A stretch of 64,000 nt of DNA from Corythucha ciliata. Its lineage: Eukaryota > Arthropoda > Insecta > Hemiptera > Tingidae. Where the stretch lies: assembly GCA_038030265.1 (NCBI GenBank), contig CM075937.1, positions 43,938,198 through 44,002,197 of the forward strand, given 5' to 3'. The position numbers were made by a program, and so were the translations under genes. Under the pieces are notes generated by a model that was not told the DNA's origin, ran no database searches, and worked only from the letters and a program-made list of their open reading frames with translations. Shown here piece after piece: positions 11,905 through 23,744 of the stretch (positions are counted from its first letter, which is position 1; each line of letters starts with the position of its first letter).

Positions 11905-13275
11905 CACAGGCCGTGACACTCTGAATAAAACGCACTGGGGGCCTGTTCAATAACGTCAACAACATTAGTTACCTAACGATAGTTTACTAGTGTGTTCCAT
12001 TTGCACAAAAATGTGCCCTGGGGCACATCATTGCAGTGCCGGCCTTAGATATTTGCCGACACCAGGCGTATCTTTCACCAGCGACCGTTCATAAAGTTGC
12101 CTTCAAGAGCCGCGAATTAGCGATTTGTCCCTATTTCAGCCGCGAATTAGCGATTTGTCTCCATTTCAGCCGCGAATTAGCAATTTTTTTGCAATGAATT
12201 TGAGTTTTTCCTTATTTTAGCCACTAATGAGAGGTTTTTTTTCAATTTTACTAGTGAATTAGCTCTACTTTCTAATTTTAGCCACGAAGTTGCCTCCGGA
12301 AACCGTGACTTGCCATTTTAACTAAATTTATTTCTGTGAACTAGCAAAAATGATATCTATATTAGCCCCCTAAATAGCCATTTATCTTGATTTTAGTCGT
12401 GAATTAGCGTTTTAACTAATTTTAACCTCCTAGCGAACCACGAATGACAGTTTTTCCCAATTTTTTCCACGAGTTAACGCTTTTTAAAAATTTTATCCGC
12501 AAATTAATGCATTTTATATTTATTTTTCACTCGTCTCAATGCGACGTCATCGTGACTTTCCTTCAACGCGACTGTACTACTAGGGTAGCGGTGGATTGCT
12601 ATTTTGTTCACTTTTATCCATGAATTTAGCTTCAGAAGCAGCGAATTACCGTTTTGTCCATACTTCAGCGCTTCTTCTTAACTTTAACAGTTAATTAGCG
12701 GTTTTCCCCACGTCTGGGGTTTAGCGATTTTCTCCACTTTACAGCCGTGAATTCGTGATTTTAGCCGCTAAATAGCGATTTTTCCAATCAATTTTTCCCG
12801 CGAATTAGTAATTTTTTCACTTTTAGCCATGAATTAGCGCTTTTTGTCAGACTGAGCCACGAACTTGCGTTCTGAATAAGCCGAGAATGTACGTCTTCTC
12901 AATTTAAGGCGCGAATTAGCTGCTGGTTTTCGCATTAACGTCGAATTGATGTTTTACCCTGCGAGGTACGTATTTTTCCAATTTTAGCCGTATTTAGCCA
13001 ATTTTAGCACTTTTTCTCACTCCTGTTCGTGAATCAGAGATTTTTTTTCTTAATAATTTCAGCCGTTATTTAGCCATTTATTTCAGTTTAAGCCTCAAAT
13101 TAGCGTTATTTTCAACTTTTGTCCGGATTAAGTGGGCAAGAATATTCGCACTTTCCAAAATTGTATCCGCTTACTTGCCCCGTAGAACAGCACAGAAGGG
13201 CGCCTTCTCAGGAGGCGCGAATTGTAGCGTTTTCCATTTGCACAAAAATCCGGGGGCCGGGGGGATCTTGAGCTC
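11905..13275. mobile_element. Second copy of the hAT-like array element, ends uncertain
   Basis: The left part (about 11910-12110) matches 8640-8840 segment by segment: CTCTGAATAAAA, GGGGCCTGTTC, a TTGCACAAAAATGTG block and the AAGTTGCCTTCAAGAGCCGCG entry into the array. The array runs to about 13130. The right part (about 13205-13265) shares the CGAATTGTAGCGTTTTCCAT block with 39229-39250. I could not define terminal repeats or a target duplication, so the boundaries are approximate. Confidence 0.5.
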
Positions 13276-14930
13276 AGGGCTATGCCCCCCCGCCTAACTG
13301 AACATTTTACTCTGAATCCGCCCCTGTATCACGTCATCCCAGGGTTGTTATCATCCGCGGGAACAGGAGTGAACCACGACACACCTATCAACCTGCTGAA
13401 AGTAGTGGTAGGTCCACGAGGCGAGGCCTCTTTCTGTCTTTCCGTCCACGGTTACACGATAACCTAGCTGAGCGGATGGCAATACGATGTAGAGTAATTT
13501 GGAATCCCCCCCCCCACCCATAGTAAAATCACTGGTAGGCGAATGACTGGTTTTACCAGAGTTCTGCTACACCTCATTGAAATCGATTCGGCCCCTGTAC
13601 CACTAACGGTACGTGTGCGCACCAGATTGGTTGAAGAACCCAGGCTTACAATTAGTTAAACGTATTGGTGCATATATCCTGTCATTACAGCGAAATCATT
13701 TTGAACTTTTTATTATTTTCTTTGAGTTCCCGCATCACAGAGACATGAAGTCCTCCCTGGGGTAGCTAGGCATCCAGGTGGGATTTTAAGTACAATTGAT
13801 CATTTTGTTCCATTCATTTAACGTCCTTTCTGAATCGATTTAGTTCCATTGATTTAACGTCCTTAATCTTGAGATTCTACGTTACCTTTTATTATCATTA
13901 AAATATAAAAAATTAAATTAATACAAGAACCTACATAAAATAATTTCAAGTCTTATTTTTGTTTATTAATTATGTTCTCTTCTTGTTTTTAAAATTGGTT
14001 ATTTACACCTTTCTCACTTGGAATCTTTCACGGGCTAAAAACCTTATACATTTTTTTTAAATTCACATTCTCAAAGAATAAGACTAGAAAATTAGTGGAT
14101 TTCAATGCGTTCCTTCTCACCCCTTCCTCGCATCAGTACCAATAATGCCAATGCCCCGGCTTATCGATATGCTTTCTCACGCATAATTTAAAGGTAGTTA
14201 ATTAAACTAATAATTATAGTACAAAAACTTAAAATAGTTAATTTAAACCCTAAAAGCAGCCTTTGTACGTATAGTAATTAAGTGTTGTATAATATTCATT
14301 ATTTTTATTTTTTTCGTTTAAAATAGCGTTAATCTGAGAGTAGTTATACTTGTACTGAAGCAAAACTGGTGCGACCGAAATCAAAATTCCGTGTTATTGT
14401 GCTTTAAAAACAGAATGGCGATCGTCCGATTCATTCGTTAAAAAGTTCGGACTCGCGGTTTCTCGAAGCGCTAAACTGCGTGTAATAGTGGGGGATGGAG
14501 AAGCGTAGGAAGGCGAGCGAGACGACGACGACGACGCCTAGGAGAAGACGAAGTTGCAGCTGCTGTTGTTATTGTTGTTGTTGTTGTGTTCGATGAAGTC
14601 GAAAGAAGCTGAGGACGAACAATTTTTTTTTAGTCAGTTTTGAGCGTACATTTCACTCGTTGTTCAGCCTTACCTGTCTGTTTTTTGTTTTTGTTTGTTT
14701 TTTTTTTTTTAATAATTCGCCACCCATTTTATAAGTGAGGAAAAAAAGATTAAGCGTCTTCCGTGTGGCTACTCAGAGGTCTAAGCACAATCCTCGGGTC
14801 AGATTCAAGCATACGGTCACTTTCCTCGTTTCTAGTTCGTTAAAAACATAACAAAACAAAAAGCCATCGTTCGTGTTAGTTGGAGTGATGAACGCATTGG
14901 AGAAAACAACGCCTTAACGCGTAACGCCCC
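13276..14930. other. Unique sequence; GC-richer block at 14.40-14.62 kb
   Basis: Mostly AT-rich and non-repetitive. From 14430 to 14600 the base composition changes, with several CpGs, a GACGAC run at 14521-14536 and a GTT/TTG trinucleotide run near 14565-14586. This could be the promoter or 5' untranslated region of a gene, but neither strand shows a convincing start codon followed by a splice donor. Confidence 0.3.
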
Positions 14931-15017
14931 TATTCATAGTCGTCACTGAGTCGAAGTTTTTATTCACAAATTAGAACGACTCAAGCAAGTACTCAGCTTG
15001 AGTGACGACTATCAATA
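14931..15017. mobile_element. Short foldback element (MITE-like)
   Basis: The ends TATTCATAGTCGTCACT (14931-14947) and AGTGACGACTATCAATA (15001-15017) are inverted copies with one mismatch over 17 bases. The 53-base interior continues to pair in part: CTGAGTCG is close to the complement of the sequence around 14985-15000. No coding potential and no clear target duplication. Confidence 0.55.
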
Positions 15018-15091
15018 CTACAGGCCTTAATAATTTAACTAGCGAGTTTAACGGTAATTTGCACGAATAAATTATCACTTTTATGGAGGAT

Positions 15092-16358
15092 TTACAGCCA
15101 ATATATTTTAAGCGGTGGCATAAGAACTATATTGCGCGTTCTTGAGACATTCAATAAAGAGGGAGGCGTTAAAAGATATAAATGAAAAACAAAAGACGTG
15201 AGTTTTATAGCGTAATAATCATACCCTTCCTTGATGTTGTCACTCGTCGCCATTAATTTGTGCATCTCCTCGTGTTCGACGACACTCGCCGGCGGTTGAT
15301 ACGTTTCCGACACGGGTCCGTACTGAGTGGCCACCAACAAATCCGTAGATGGATTCATTGTATGAATCTGAATGGAACGTAGCACAATCATCACGCACAA
15401 ATGAAAAACAAAAAATAAAAACCAAAAATATACAGAAACGAAAAAAAGGAGAAATAATAGCTTGATAGAAGTGAAAGGACACGAAAACGAAATAATAATT
15501 TAAAAAAAAAAACAAACAAACAAATAAAGCGAAACGTTGACATCAAGCGAATTCCTCAGAAAATAAATAAATACGTGAAATCACGAAGAAATGCGTGATA
15601 ATGTGCGACATTTCACACAAATATTAGAAAGAAGTGCATTTTGTTAGTGGAAAGAAACACGTTCATGATGAGCGCATCCAACAATATAGGTCCCACCGAA
15701 ATTATTGGTTTCACTCTTCTCCTTTCTTTCCAGCCCTTTCAATTTGAAAAAATAAAATACCAAAGTCGTTTGAACACACCTGTCCGTTACCACCCTGCGA
15801 TTCTAAATGCATGCCGAGTCGTTCTTCCTTCGAAGGATAGCATGGACACTCTTTTCGCCTTTATAAAAGAGTAGAAAATAATTTATTAATGGTCAAAATA
15901 GATGTTTGCATAAGAAACCCCGCCTTACCTGACTAAAATTCGGGCGTATAGCACAAAAAGTACGAGGCCAATGATGATCATTATGATTCCAATGATGGTA
16001 AATCCTAACTTGCTCGCTGACGAGTCGTTGGATACTATTTCACCCTGTTCATTCTCTAGCCGAGTCTGAAGGTTGTCTGTAAATTCTACAGTTCCTATAA
16101 AAGGCGACCAAAAAACAAAAAAAAATTATTGAGATAGCGCTATCAAACGGGCGCTGTTTTCAATTTACCTTCGATCAGTATGATAAAACCGGAACCGACA
16201 AGAAAAATAGCGCACGCCAGAATCAACCATTGAACGCATCTGGGGCTTCGAAAACTGCTGTTCACCGTCTGAGACAGGTAGCTACCGGGACGAGACCATT
16301 CGTTCTGCGGTTCGTAGCTAACCGTCGTCGGTTGATAGACGGGACCGCTTGTCGGCAT
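15092..16358 (-). CDS. Unrecognised protein with two membrane segments, about 208 residues, 5 exons
   Basis: Exons on the minus strand: 16358-16169, 16094-15929, 15858-15780, 15367-15225 and, tentatively, 15140-15092 with the stop. All junctions are GT-AG and keep phase. The N-terminus (1-40) is polar and Pro/Tyr-rich. Residues about 42-62 (WLILACAIFLVGSGFIILI) and 93-114 (LGFTIIGIIMIIIGLVLFVL) are hydrophobic spans joined by a 30-residue acidic loop. A basic, Cys-containing stretch (RRKECPCYP) follows the second span, as expected on the cytosolic face. The C-terminal part is polar. I cannot name the family. The start is the first ATG after a possible acceptor at about 16375, so an upstream exon is possible. 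The last exon rests on phase alone. Confidence 0.6.
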
Positions 16359-16639
16359 GGCTTTGGATAATCCACTATAACAAATTTTAAGGCAATTTTG
16401 CTTTTACAGAGGCGAACAGGAGTTTCCAGGCGTTTCTGTAAGAAAAAGAAAAAAAATCGTGGGTTGAGAACTCCTATGAAGCCCAAAATTTACATGGAAG
16501 CTGCTTCAAAATTATCTCTAGACGTTTTATACGATTACAGGGGCAGTAACAGGATAAATGACGAAAAATGCATTCCTTCGCCTAGTCATTCAATTTATCG
16601 GAGTACCTGAATTCTCCCGGTGCTTAGAATGTGTCAATA
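16359..16639. other. Sequence upstream of the two-TM gene
   Basis: About 280 bases between the first ATG of the two-TM gene and the next array. On the minus strand, TTATAG precedes the exon by about 17 bases and could be an acceptor, which would put an upstream exon or 5' untranslated exon here or further right. No promoter motif is distinctive. Confidence 0.3.
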
Positions 16640-17300
16640 ACTCCGTAATTTGGCCTTTTGAAGGGAACGAGCCAGTGATTATTTTTCTTTAAATCCTTCA
16701 AATTGGAATCTACATCGCTCAAACCCACTTTGGACGAGAAAGGCTTCAAACTTGACTTTTTAAAAGAGTCGAGCCCCCGAAATTGGTTTTTTCTAACGAG
16801 CCGAACACGATAAATTGTTTTTCTTAAGGGCCAATATAGCCGCCGAATTGGTTTTCTGAAAGAGGCAAACCAATTGATCCTCCATATTGGGGATAAAACG
16901 GGCCAAACCCACAAGAGTTGGGCTTTTGAGAAGCCAAACTTCGAAATTTGGCTGTTTGCTAGAGCGATACGATATCGTTTCGACGTCGCCGACGCTAACT
17001 AACAGCGCATAGGTCGCAACTGAAAATGTGTCCGAGTGATGTAGAAACGATAATCGTATCGCCATAGTACGAATGCCGCCTAAAAGAGACAAGTTCACGA
17101 AATCGGTTATTTGAAGAGCCTGTCCCACAAAATTTGATTTTTGTGCGAGGCAGATCCTCGAACTTTGATTTCTGAACGATCCCATTATTCCGTCTAAGGA
17201 TTTTTGAAGAAGCGTAATCAACCAATTGGGAATTGAATGAGGCGTTTCTGGAAACGGAGGGGTTTTCTGCAGCAAAATTAGCTGTTTCTGGGATCAAAAA
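16640..17300. repeat. Degenerate array, unit about 33 bases
   Basis: Units contain phrases like GAGCCAAACCCACAA and AAATTTGGTTTTTTGAAAG. The same type recurs at 31.6-31.98 kb and 33.2-35.0 kb. The unit length near 33 creates long false reading frames, including one of 160 codons on the minus strand. Confidence 0.65.
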
Positions 17301-17622
17301 ATCCTATTTTGTGGGGAGGTGGGTCTGTATTTTTATAGAAATGGTGAGCCCTGATCATGCCCTTTTGTCCCGTGATTTACTCTTCTGATCTTAAATTCGT
17401 CTCAATTTTCGCTTTCCCCGCGTAGAGAAACCCCAAATCACTGAGGTTGTGGAGGAGTGTGCCTTAGAGGTCAAAAGATGAGGTAGGATTGCCAACCGTC
17501 CTGGTGTACCCGGGACAGTCCCGTTTTGGCTATAATTTTGTCCCGCGTCCCGGGCAAGGTCATCCCGCATAGCAATTTCTCCCGGATTCTGCACTACATT
17601 TCGATACGATATACATTTCGTT

Positions 17623-19497
17623 CACTGGCGGACCTTCGCCTGTCGGGGCCCGGGGCGGACATTTTTAAGAGCCCCCCCCCCCCAGTTGATTTTTCTCCAC
17701 TTCAGCAAAAAATTAGCAATGTTTTCACTTTGAGCTGAAAATGAGCGTTTTTCATAAGTATTTTCCTCAATATTAGCCACAAAATGGAACGTTTTTCCGA
17801 ATGCTTGCCACAAATCGCATTTTGTTGTTCATCATGCGTTATGAATTAGCGATTTTTCTCTGCCGGAAATCAGCGTTTTTTTACCCACATGTGTAGCTAT
17901 AAATTGGCGCTTTTTCTCAATTTTAAACTCAAAATTGCCTCCAGAAACTGCGAATTGGTGTATTTTAAATTTTTGACGCAAATTGAAATCTTTCTCTATT
18001 TTGGCCGCGAATTAGTGATTTACCTCAATTTTACCCAAAAGCTGGCGCTTTTTCTTAATTTTAGCCACACGAATTGGGTTTTCCGAAATTTTAGCTGCAA
18101 ATTGGCGAAAGTTTGCACTTATAGCTCAATTTAGGCTGACAATTAGCCTTTCTCCTAATTTTAGCCAGGCTAAAAATTGATTTTTTCAAGCCGCAAATTA
18201 CCATATTTTTACATTTTAGCACAGAATTAGCAATTTTGTTTTACTTTTAGGTAAAGACTAGCTCTTCTTCTCAGTTCTAGTCGCAAATCAGCGGTGTTTT
18301 TTTTAGCTTATATAGCCATAAATTAGCCGTTTTTCTCAATTTTAGCCACAAAGTTTCTTTTAGAATGCGCGAAGGCGAATATTTCAGTTAGAAATTTTAC
18401 CCACGGATTTTTGTCAACGGATTGGTGATTTTCCTTAAGTTTAGTCGCGAACTAGCGCTTCTAGCCCGCGAATTTTAGCCACGAATTGGCGTTTTCCGCA
18501 ATTTTAGCCGCATATTAGCCATTTTTCCATTTTTAGCAGCGAATTAGCACTTTTTCTTAATTTGAACTGAAAATTAGAGTTTTTCTTAATTTTGGCCGCG
18601 CTAATTAGTGATTTTCAATTTCAGTAGCGTTGTTTTTTATATTTTAGCCCCTTATAAGCATTTTTTTTTTATTTTAGTGCTGGTTTTTAGTTTGAGATTT
18701 AGTTCTTTTTTTCATTTGTGTCCGATTTTATCGGTTTTAGGTACTTGCAGCGATTTTTCTCAATTTTAGCTGTTAAATAGAATTGTCTGCTACTTTTGCA
18801 GTGAATTAGCATCTATTCTCGTTTTTATAAGCGAATTGTGCGATATATGCGAATTTTTATATGCAATTTCAGTTGTGAATTTGCCATTTTTGCCCAATTT
18901 CAACCCTAATTAGCGTTGCTTTAGTTAATCTAAGTCGCGATTTTTTTCACTTACACCCTTGAATTAGTAAAGTGTCTTCTGAATTTTTATCAGCGGACTG
19001 GGCCCAAAAACAACACTTTTGCGTTGGTTTCTACATTTTAGCCGAAGAATGGCCTCCGCACACCGCGAACCAGCATTCCCGCTGTTATAGCTACGAATTT
19101 TAGCGCTTTTTCCAAAGTGTTTGCCGCATTAGCAAGTAGCACATTGACGATCAGGACATTAGTGCGCTCAAGGACCTAACGAAACAGCGGACGGTGTATT
19201 TTCTCCATTTTAGCCGCGAATTTGAGCCACAAGCGCTTTCGGCGGCTCAAGCTCAATCGAATATTCAGCCCACACTCTTTGCTGATCTCACTTATTGCAA
19301 CGTTAGGAGAGACTGAAATTTGTAGAAATAAGGATCCAAATCGCTGTCCAAACGTCCAAACTTTTCACATACCTACATCCATGAATATAGAACCTAAAAT
19401 CCTCAATGTTCCGTATTTAAGCTTTTCGGGGGCCCCGTCTGATAGGCCCCGGGGCGGTCCGCCCCCCCCCCCTCGCCACTACCATGGTACACTACTG
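17623..19497. mobile_element. hAT-like array element nested in the GTTGCCAAC-family element
   Basis: The left end reads CACTGGCGGACCTTCGCC and the right end, on the other strand, CAGTAGTGTACCATGG. A GC-rich subterminal block with GGGGCGG and GATAGGCCCC is shared with 27200-27260. The interior (17700-19220) is a GAATTAGCG-type array. An 8-base target duplication is not evident, so the ends may be off by a few bases. The copy at 31.98-33.23 kb lacks this insertion. Confidence 0.5.
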
Positions 19498-19499
19498 TT

Positions 19500-19800
19500 G
19501 ATGCTTTTGGTAATTTGGTCTTTTAGGGGTTCAAGGTTTTGTGGTTCAATTTGTTTGTGGCTAGATCTTTTTGTGGTCGGAGGACTTTGTGGTTAGTACT
19601 TTTTGTGGATGTAGCTTTTCAGGTTAAAGCTTCATTTAAAGCTTTTTATGTTCGCGCTTTTTGGCGTTTATTTATTTTTATTTATTGTTTTGGTTTATTA
19701 TTCATTCTGAATGATACACCTATGTTTTCGGTTGGAAATTTCTCTTTACAACCCACCCTCAAACTTTTTCTGTGTACGTTTTAACATGTCTAGAATCGAT
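19500..19800 (+). repeat. Remnant of the GTGGTTAGAG array
   Basis: Phrases such as TTTTGTGGTTCAA, TTGTGGTCGGAG and TTTGTGGTTAG repeat here at about 16-18 bases. This is the interior of the GTTGCCAAC-family element, as in the denser arrays at 32.2-33.1, 53.3-53.95 and 63.1-63.55 kb. Confidence 0.6.
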
Positions 19801-19807
19801 TTCTGCA

Positions 19808-20062
19808 ATGTCCGTCCGCCGTCCGGGCCATATCTTGCCCTAGGATTGCTCGAAAAAACTCGTTCTTCCGCACATAGACTCCATTTGGGATCTAGTTGTC
19901 CTAACATCTGATCAGTTTGATCAAATAACTCCTGGCGTTTTATGCGCCAAAAGTGGGTCCAAAATGGGGGTTTTCAAAGGTTTTGAGATCATAGGGGTGT
20001 GGGGTGTCAATTTTCATGTAATTTCAAACCGGATTTGACTACATTCATAAATAATAAAACCA
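19808..20062 (+). repeat. Dispersed repeat, copy 2
   Basis: Matches 2364-2620 in the same orientation over about 250 bases. It differs by a few single-base changes and short gaps; for example TTGGGATCTAGTTGTCC here stands against a GGTCTAGTTGGTCC form there. It interrupts the GTGGTT array, so it arrived after that element. Confidence 0.85.
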
Positions 20063-20344
20063 TGTGTAAAATCTGCAGCGTTTTTTTTTTCACAGTTTAT
20101 GTGATCCGATATTTCCACGGTTAGAGGATTTTATGGTCAGAGCTGGTCAGAGCTTTCTGCGGTTCGAGGTTTTAGGGGTTCACGGTTGTTTGTGCTTTAA
20201 TTTTTTTGTAATTAGAGCTTCTTGTGGTTACAATTGCTCGACCTCAAGCAACCCCCTGAAGAATTCCCTGTATGACGAGACCCTCAAGTCGAGCTGAAAG
20301 CGCAGATTTTTGGACATTCGAATTTAAAAGTGTTTTGGGGTTAT

Positions 20345-23300
20345 TTTAGAGATGAAATTTGAAAAAGCAAGATCTAACGTCACTTTAGAACTTCCTGAAG
20401 ATTAAAAAGCGACTTTGAAGTCTGAGATTGGTGCAGAACTGGAGCCAAAATTTATGTGCGAAGTTTAAGCGAGGGGTGACTGGGAATGGGTCGAGACAAC
20501 CCGCCTGAAACCCCGCCCCCCCGCCGGATCCATGCCTGAGGACACTATTTTGTTTACCCCCCTCGCCACACCAAAAAAAACAACGAGTCATTCATCGCAT
20601 TCTAATTACCCTTCCCCTAATCCGCTTCCCTTTCCCTATCGACAAATTAAATCGTGAAACGTATAATTGCTTCTCTAATAGTTCAGGACTCCCTTTTGCC
20701 TCACCAAAAAATACGATTTTTATTTTTTTGGGTCATGGACTTTTTATTCATAACGTCTCGAATGTAAACGCCGGGCTTATTTGACGATTATCTTTTGATT
20801 CGTGGAAGATAACTGTTTTCTCGCCGTATCCTTTGGCCTTGTCAAGTCAACATTTTTCCTGTGTAGCAGTCTCTTCTTAATTCACAAAAAGTGATCTTTG
20901 AAAATTAAGTTGAAACACGCGAAGGTCACCAGGATATTTTTACGGAATAACTATAGGAAATTGATATTTTTTTGCATTCCCCCCTCCCCAACTGGATAAT
21001 TTGCATGAATTAGAACATCGAAGGGCAAGTTGAATGGCTATCATGTTACGACGCCTTGCATTTGTTTTTATCGATACCTAGTTTCAATATTCTTTTAGAG
21101 CATTTTATCTAGTTACAGGCCAAATTCCCAGAGAGATTGCCTCAAAGTAAACAAAAGATTTAATAGCCGACGGAAAGGAAAGAAAATTCGTCTCAAGCGT
21201 TTGTGCGTATAATTTCTAGTATGAACGTGCCCAAAATTTACTATGAATGATGGGTTTCCGACACGTCAGACCCGAGCCCGTCTTTTAGGCGAGTGAATTC
21301 CCAGAATTTATAGTTTTTGTTTTCCTTTTGTTCACCGTAAATATTCCACGCCCATTACAGCAATCGTACTCGGAAGGGAAGTGATTTGTGAATGGTGGGG
21401 AAAGGATCTTATATGTGATGTGATTGTGTTTCTAATTGGAGCTGCTTATTTTGCCTTAGAAACTGAGTGTTAGGCTCATTTTTTTGGTCTTCTGAACCAC
21501 CAGTTCACAATGCGCTGGATATTGCTAGACTTTTGAGCGAGCCCGGCTTTTGAAAAAAGCCTCTCTCTTCACTCTTTTTATCACTAAAACTAATTATAGT
21601 GAGTTAGACGGTAGACCCTCTGCTAAAAATTATGTATTCATGCCCATTGTGAATAAAGGCGGTTTGACATTCACCGTTATATCCGAAAAACATAAATAGC
21701 TAAAGTGATAAAAATGCGATCCCTCATTAATGACTTTCATCCAAATCTTAAAAATATCCGTTAATAAGCGGTAGAGAAACACCCGGGGTCCGTGTAATAT
21801 CATTAACTTTCGAAAGCAATGTTTAGGTTTAGGTGGTATTCGCCGAACATATGGGGGGGAGGGAGTTTGCTTACAGGATAGTAGGAGTGGAAGGTTTCCG
21901 TAATAAGCGATTTCAACCAGAAACTAGAACGTTTATAGTTTACACACTACCGACCCCTCTCTTTGCCCCTCCCTTCTTCTTCCGTGTGCAATTGACTCTG
22001 GGAAACTGTGTTCTAATTTGTGTCAAATCAATGTGTTTTGTTGTTGTTGTTATTGTGGCCAATAATCCAACATTTGGAAGGGTGTAGGGTGAGGGGAGAC
22101 AATAAGGGCACGTCATACTGTAAAAGCAACGGTAATTTCCGAGTTGAACTTGGTACTTCCAATTCCAGGACAGTGTCCTTCAAAGAATGTACGGGGGGGG
22201 GGGGTCAACGAAACCCGAGAGGTTCTAGGATCCTTAGGAGGATGAAAGGATGTTTCCTTTCGAAATCTAGGTTTTTTCCAAACTAGCTGGTCAATAATTG
22301 AACTTTCATTTATTTTGTTTTATGTAGTTTAATTGCCACAATGCTTTAGAATCTATTTAGATCCCCCCCCCTTCCGGTACACATAAGGAAGTGAGGCGTC
22401 ACGACTGTTATGCGGTTTAAAGGTATGCTTGCTTTCATCAACACCGCGGCCATTGTTTATAAGCGTCTTGCGGCAATAATTTAACGTTGTATACTCAAAA
22501 TATTTACCTTAAACGTTCAGTCTTGAAGGACGACGTCGAAAACAGACGAATTTCTTTCGTTTTACTCAGGACTATGGCAGGCAGATGGCCGCTTCCTCCT
22601 GGATACACCTCTCGTTTTGCAGCTCCCTTCTCTCTCTTTTTGGTCGGACAATACAAATACTAACGAAACGCCTTTACGTTTTCCTCGCTTTCCCGCTACG
22701 CTCAGAGGGCTGCATAAAGGTTTTCTTTGAAAAAATATTTTTAAAAAAGACACGTTTCGCTCGGAAAACTATTGTTTTTAAGTACGACCGAAACTTATGC
22801 GTTACTCTCCGACGCGCAACGGACGACGGTGTCCCGAAGAGTGAGTCAATGCCAGTGCCACCAAGCCACGCTATAAAGATTATAGTTACACGGCCACCTT
22901 GAGCATATTGGCTTTGTTTGGTGATCGAGGAGGACGGAAGGGAGTTTTACTCCCCCCTCCCTCTCCGACACTCCACATCATCGACTCACCTCACGGCCGA
23001 CAGTCGATGAGATTCTACGGCGGCGGGAGAGCTCCCGTTGGTTGGAAAAAAAAAAAAAAATGTGAAGGGGCGAACGGATAATGTTGGTCCTCCGAGGCTT
23101 GGTCAACTTTTGACTTGTTGTACGCTCTGTTGATCGAGGGTTGGAACTACAGAAGTATAGCTTGTGCGTGAATGCAAAACGAGTAAAAATTGAAGTGCTC
23201 CAATAATATTCACTTCTGTACAGCCCGATATTCCGCGGCAGAAATTATTTAGCCTCTAAACTTTAACAATCGTCTTACCCTCCCCCCTTCACCACTCATA
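20345..23300. other. Unique sequence, no gene established
   Basis: Non-repetitive and moderately AT-rich. A CpG-richer interval at about 22540-23050 includes a C/T-rich segment (22950-22970) and a GGCGGCGGGAG stretch (23019-23029), so it could hold a promoter or 5' exon. The longest frame, 22585-22902 plus (105 codons), has no recognisable domain. Confidence 0.35.
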
Positions 23301-23311
23301 TTGACTCGTCC

Positions 23312-23619
23312 TCGGAGCAGACGGTGAGCAATAAGCGTCAGTCGGAAATCTTGTATAAACTGAATGGGGAAGCTATGTTAGGAACAGCGATGTCTCCACT
23401 TCGTCACGGGACATTGCATCCGTTCGACTCTCATGCTTATGAGCCAGAGACAGTTGCGTACCCATCGCCTCCGGGAGGCCGTTTTTAGCCAAGTTTTTGC
23501 GGAATCCCAGCAATACCAAGGGCATTCATTACAACAACCGTTCCCCCACGCCGGTCCATAGTAGGCAACCGACTGCCGAAATCACCCCCTCCGGAAGGAT
23601 GTCTTAGGTAAGTCCCTGG
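23312..23619 (+). pseudogene. Possible exon or decayed coding remnant with one in-frame stop
   Basis: After a pyrimidine-rich tract ending CGGAGCAG, a plus-strand frame stays open from about 23320 to 23619 except for one TAG at about 23486, and it ends at a consensus donor (CTTAG then GTAAGT at about 23620). The translation is Pro/Arg-rich and looks protein-like on both sides of the stop (for example HPFDSHAYEPETVAYPSPPG before it). The stop cannot be removed by an intron of normal size. A decayed gene, or two unrelated segments in the same frame by chance, are both possible. I do not recognise a family. Confidence 0.25.
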
Positions 23620-23744
23620 CCAGAGACCGCAGTTTGCCTCTGCCAGTGAAAAAGCCAGTGGCGACGAGTGGAGTATAGCGCCTTAAAATCTAGGGGAGGG
23701 GGCGTTTGGCACTCACAAAACTCAATCTCCCCGTAGGAGGGGGG

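Larger units (their letters stand above)
17481..20340 (-). mobile_element. GTTGCCAAC-family element, interrupted by younger repeats
   Basis: One end at about 17484 reads TAGGATTGCCAACCG and continues into GGTGTACCCGGGA and GTCCCGCGTCCCGG, the reverse complement of the right end of the copy at 62999-63709. The opposite side (20235-20335) contains CAAGTCGAGCTGAAAGCGCAG and related blocks that match the other end of that copy in reverse. Between them are remnants of the GTGGTTAGAG array (19500-19640 and 20120-20240), a nested hAT-like element (17623-19497) and the dispersed repeat at 19808-20062. Without its insertions the copy would be about 700-900 bases. Confidence 0.6.

Noticed and set aside
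15360..15515. Alternative minus-strand frame of 91 codons overlapping exon 4 of the two-TM gene
   Set aside because: The frame continuing MNPSTDLLVATQYG joins in phase with the preceding exon and has more protein-like composition.
16793..17275. 160-codon minus-strand open frame
   Set aside because: It lies wholly in a degenerate array with a unit near 33 bases. A period divisible by three keeps a frame open without selection, and overlapping frames on the same strand are also long.
17481..19600. CRISPR-like repeat arrays
   Set aside because: Unit length near 30 bases suggested it, but there is no alternation of identical repeat with unique spacer, no cas genes, and the DNA is spliced eukaryotic sequence.
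22585..22902. 105-codon plus-strand frame in unique sequence
   Set aside because: No domain, no splice context and strongly mixed composition. A length expected by chance.
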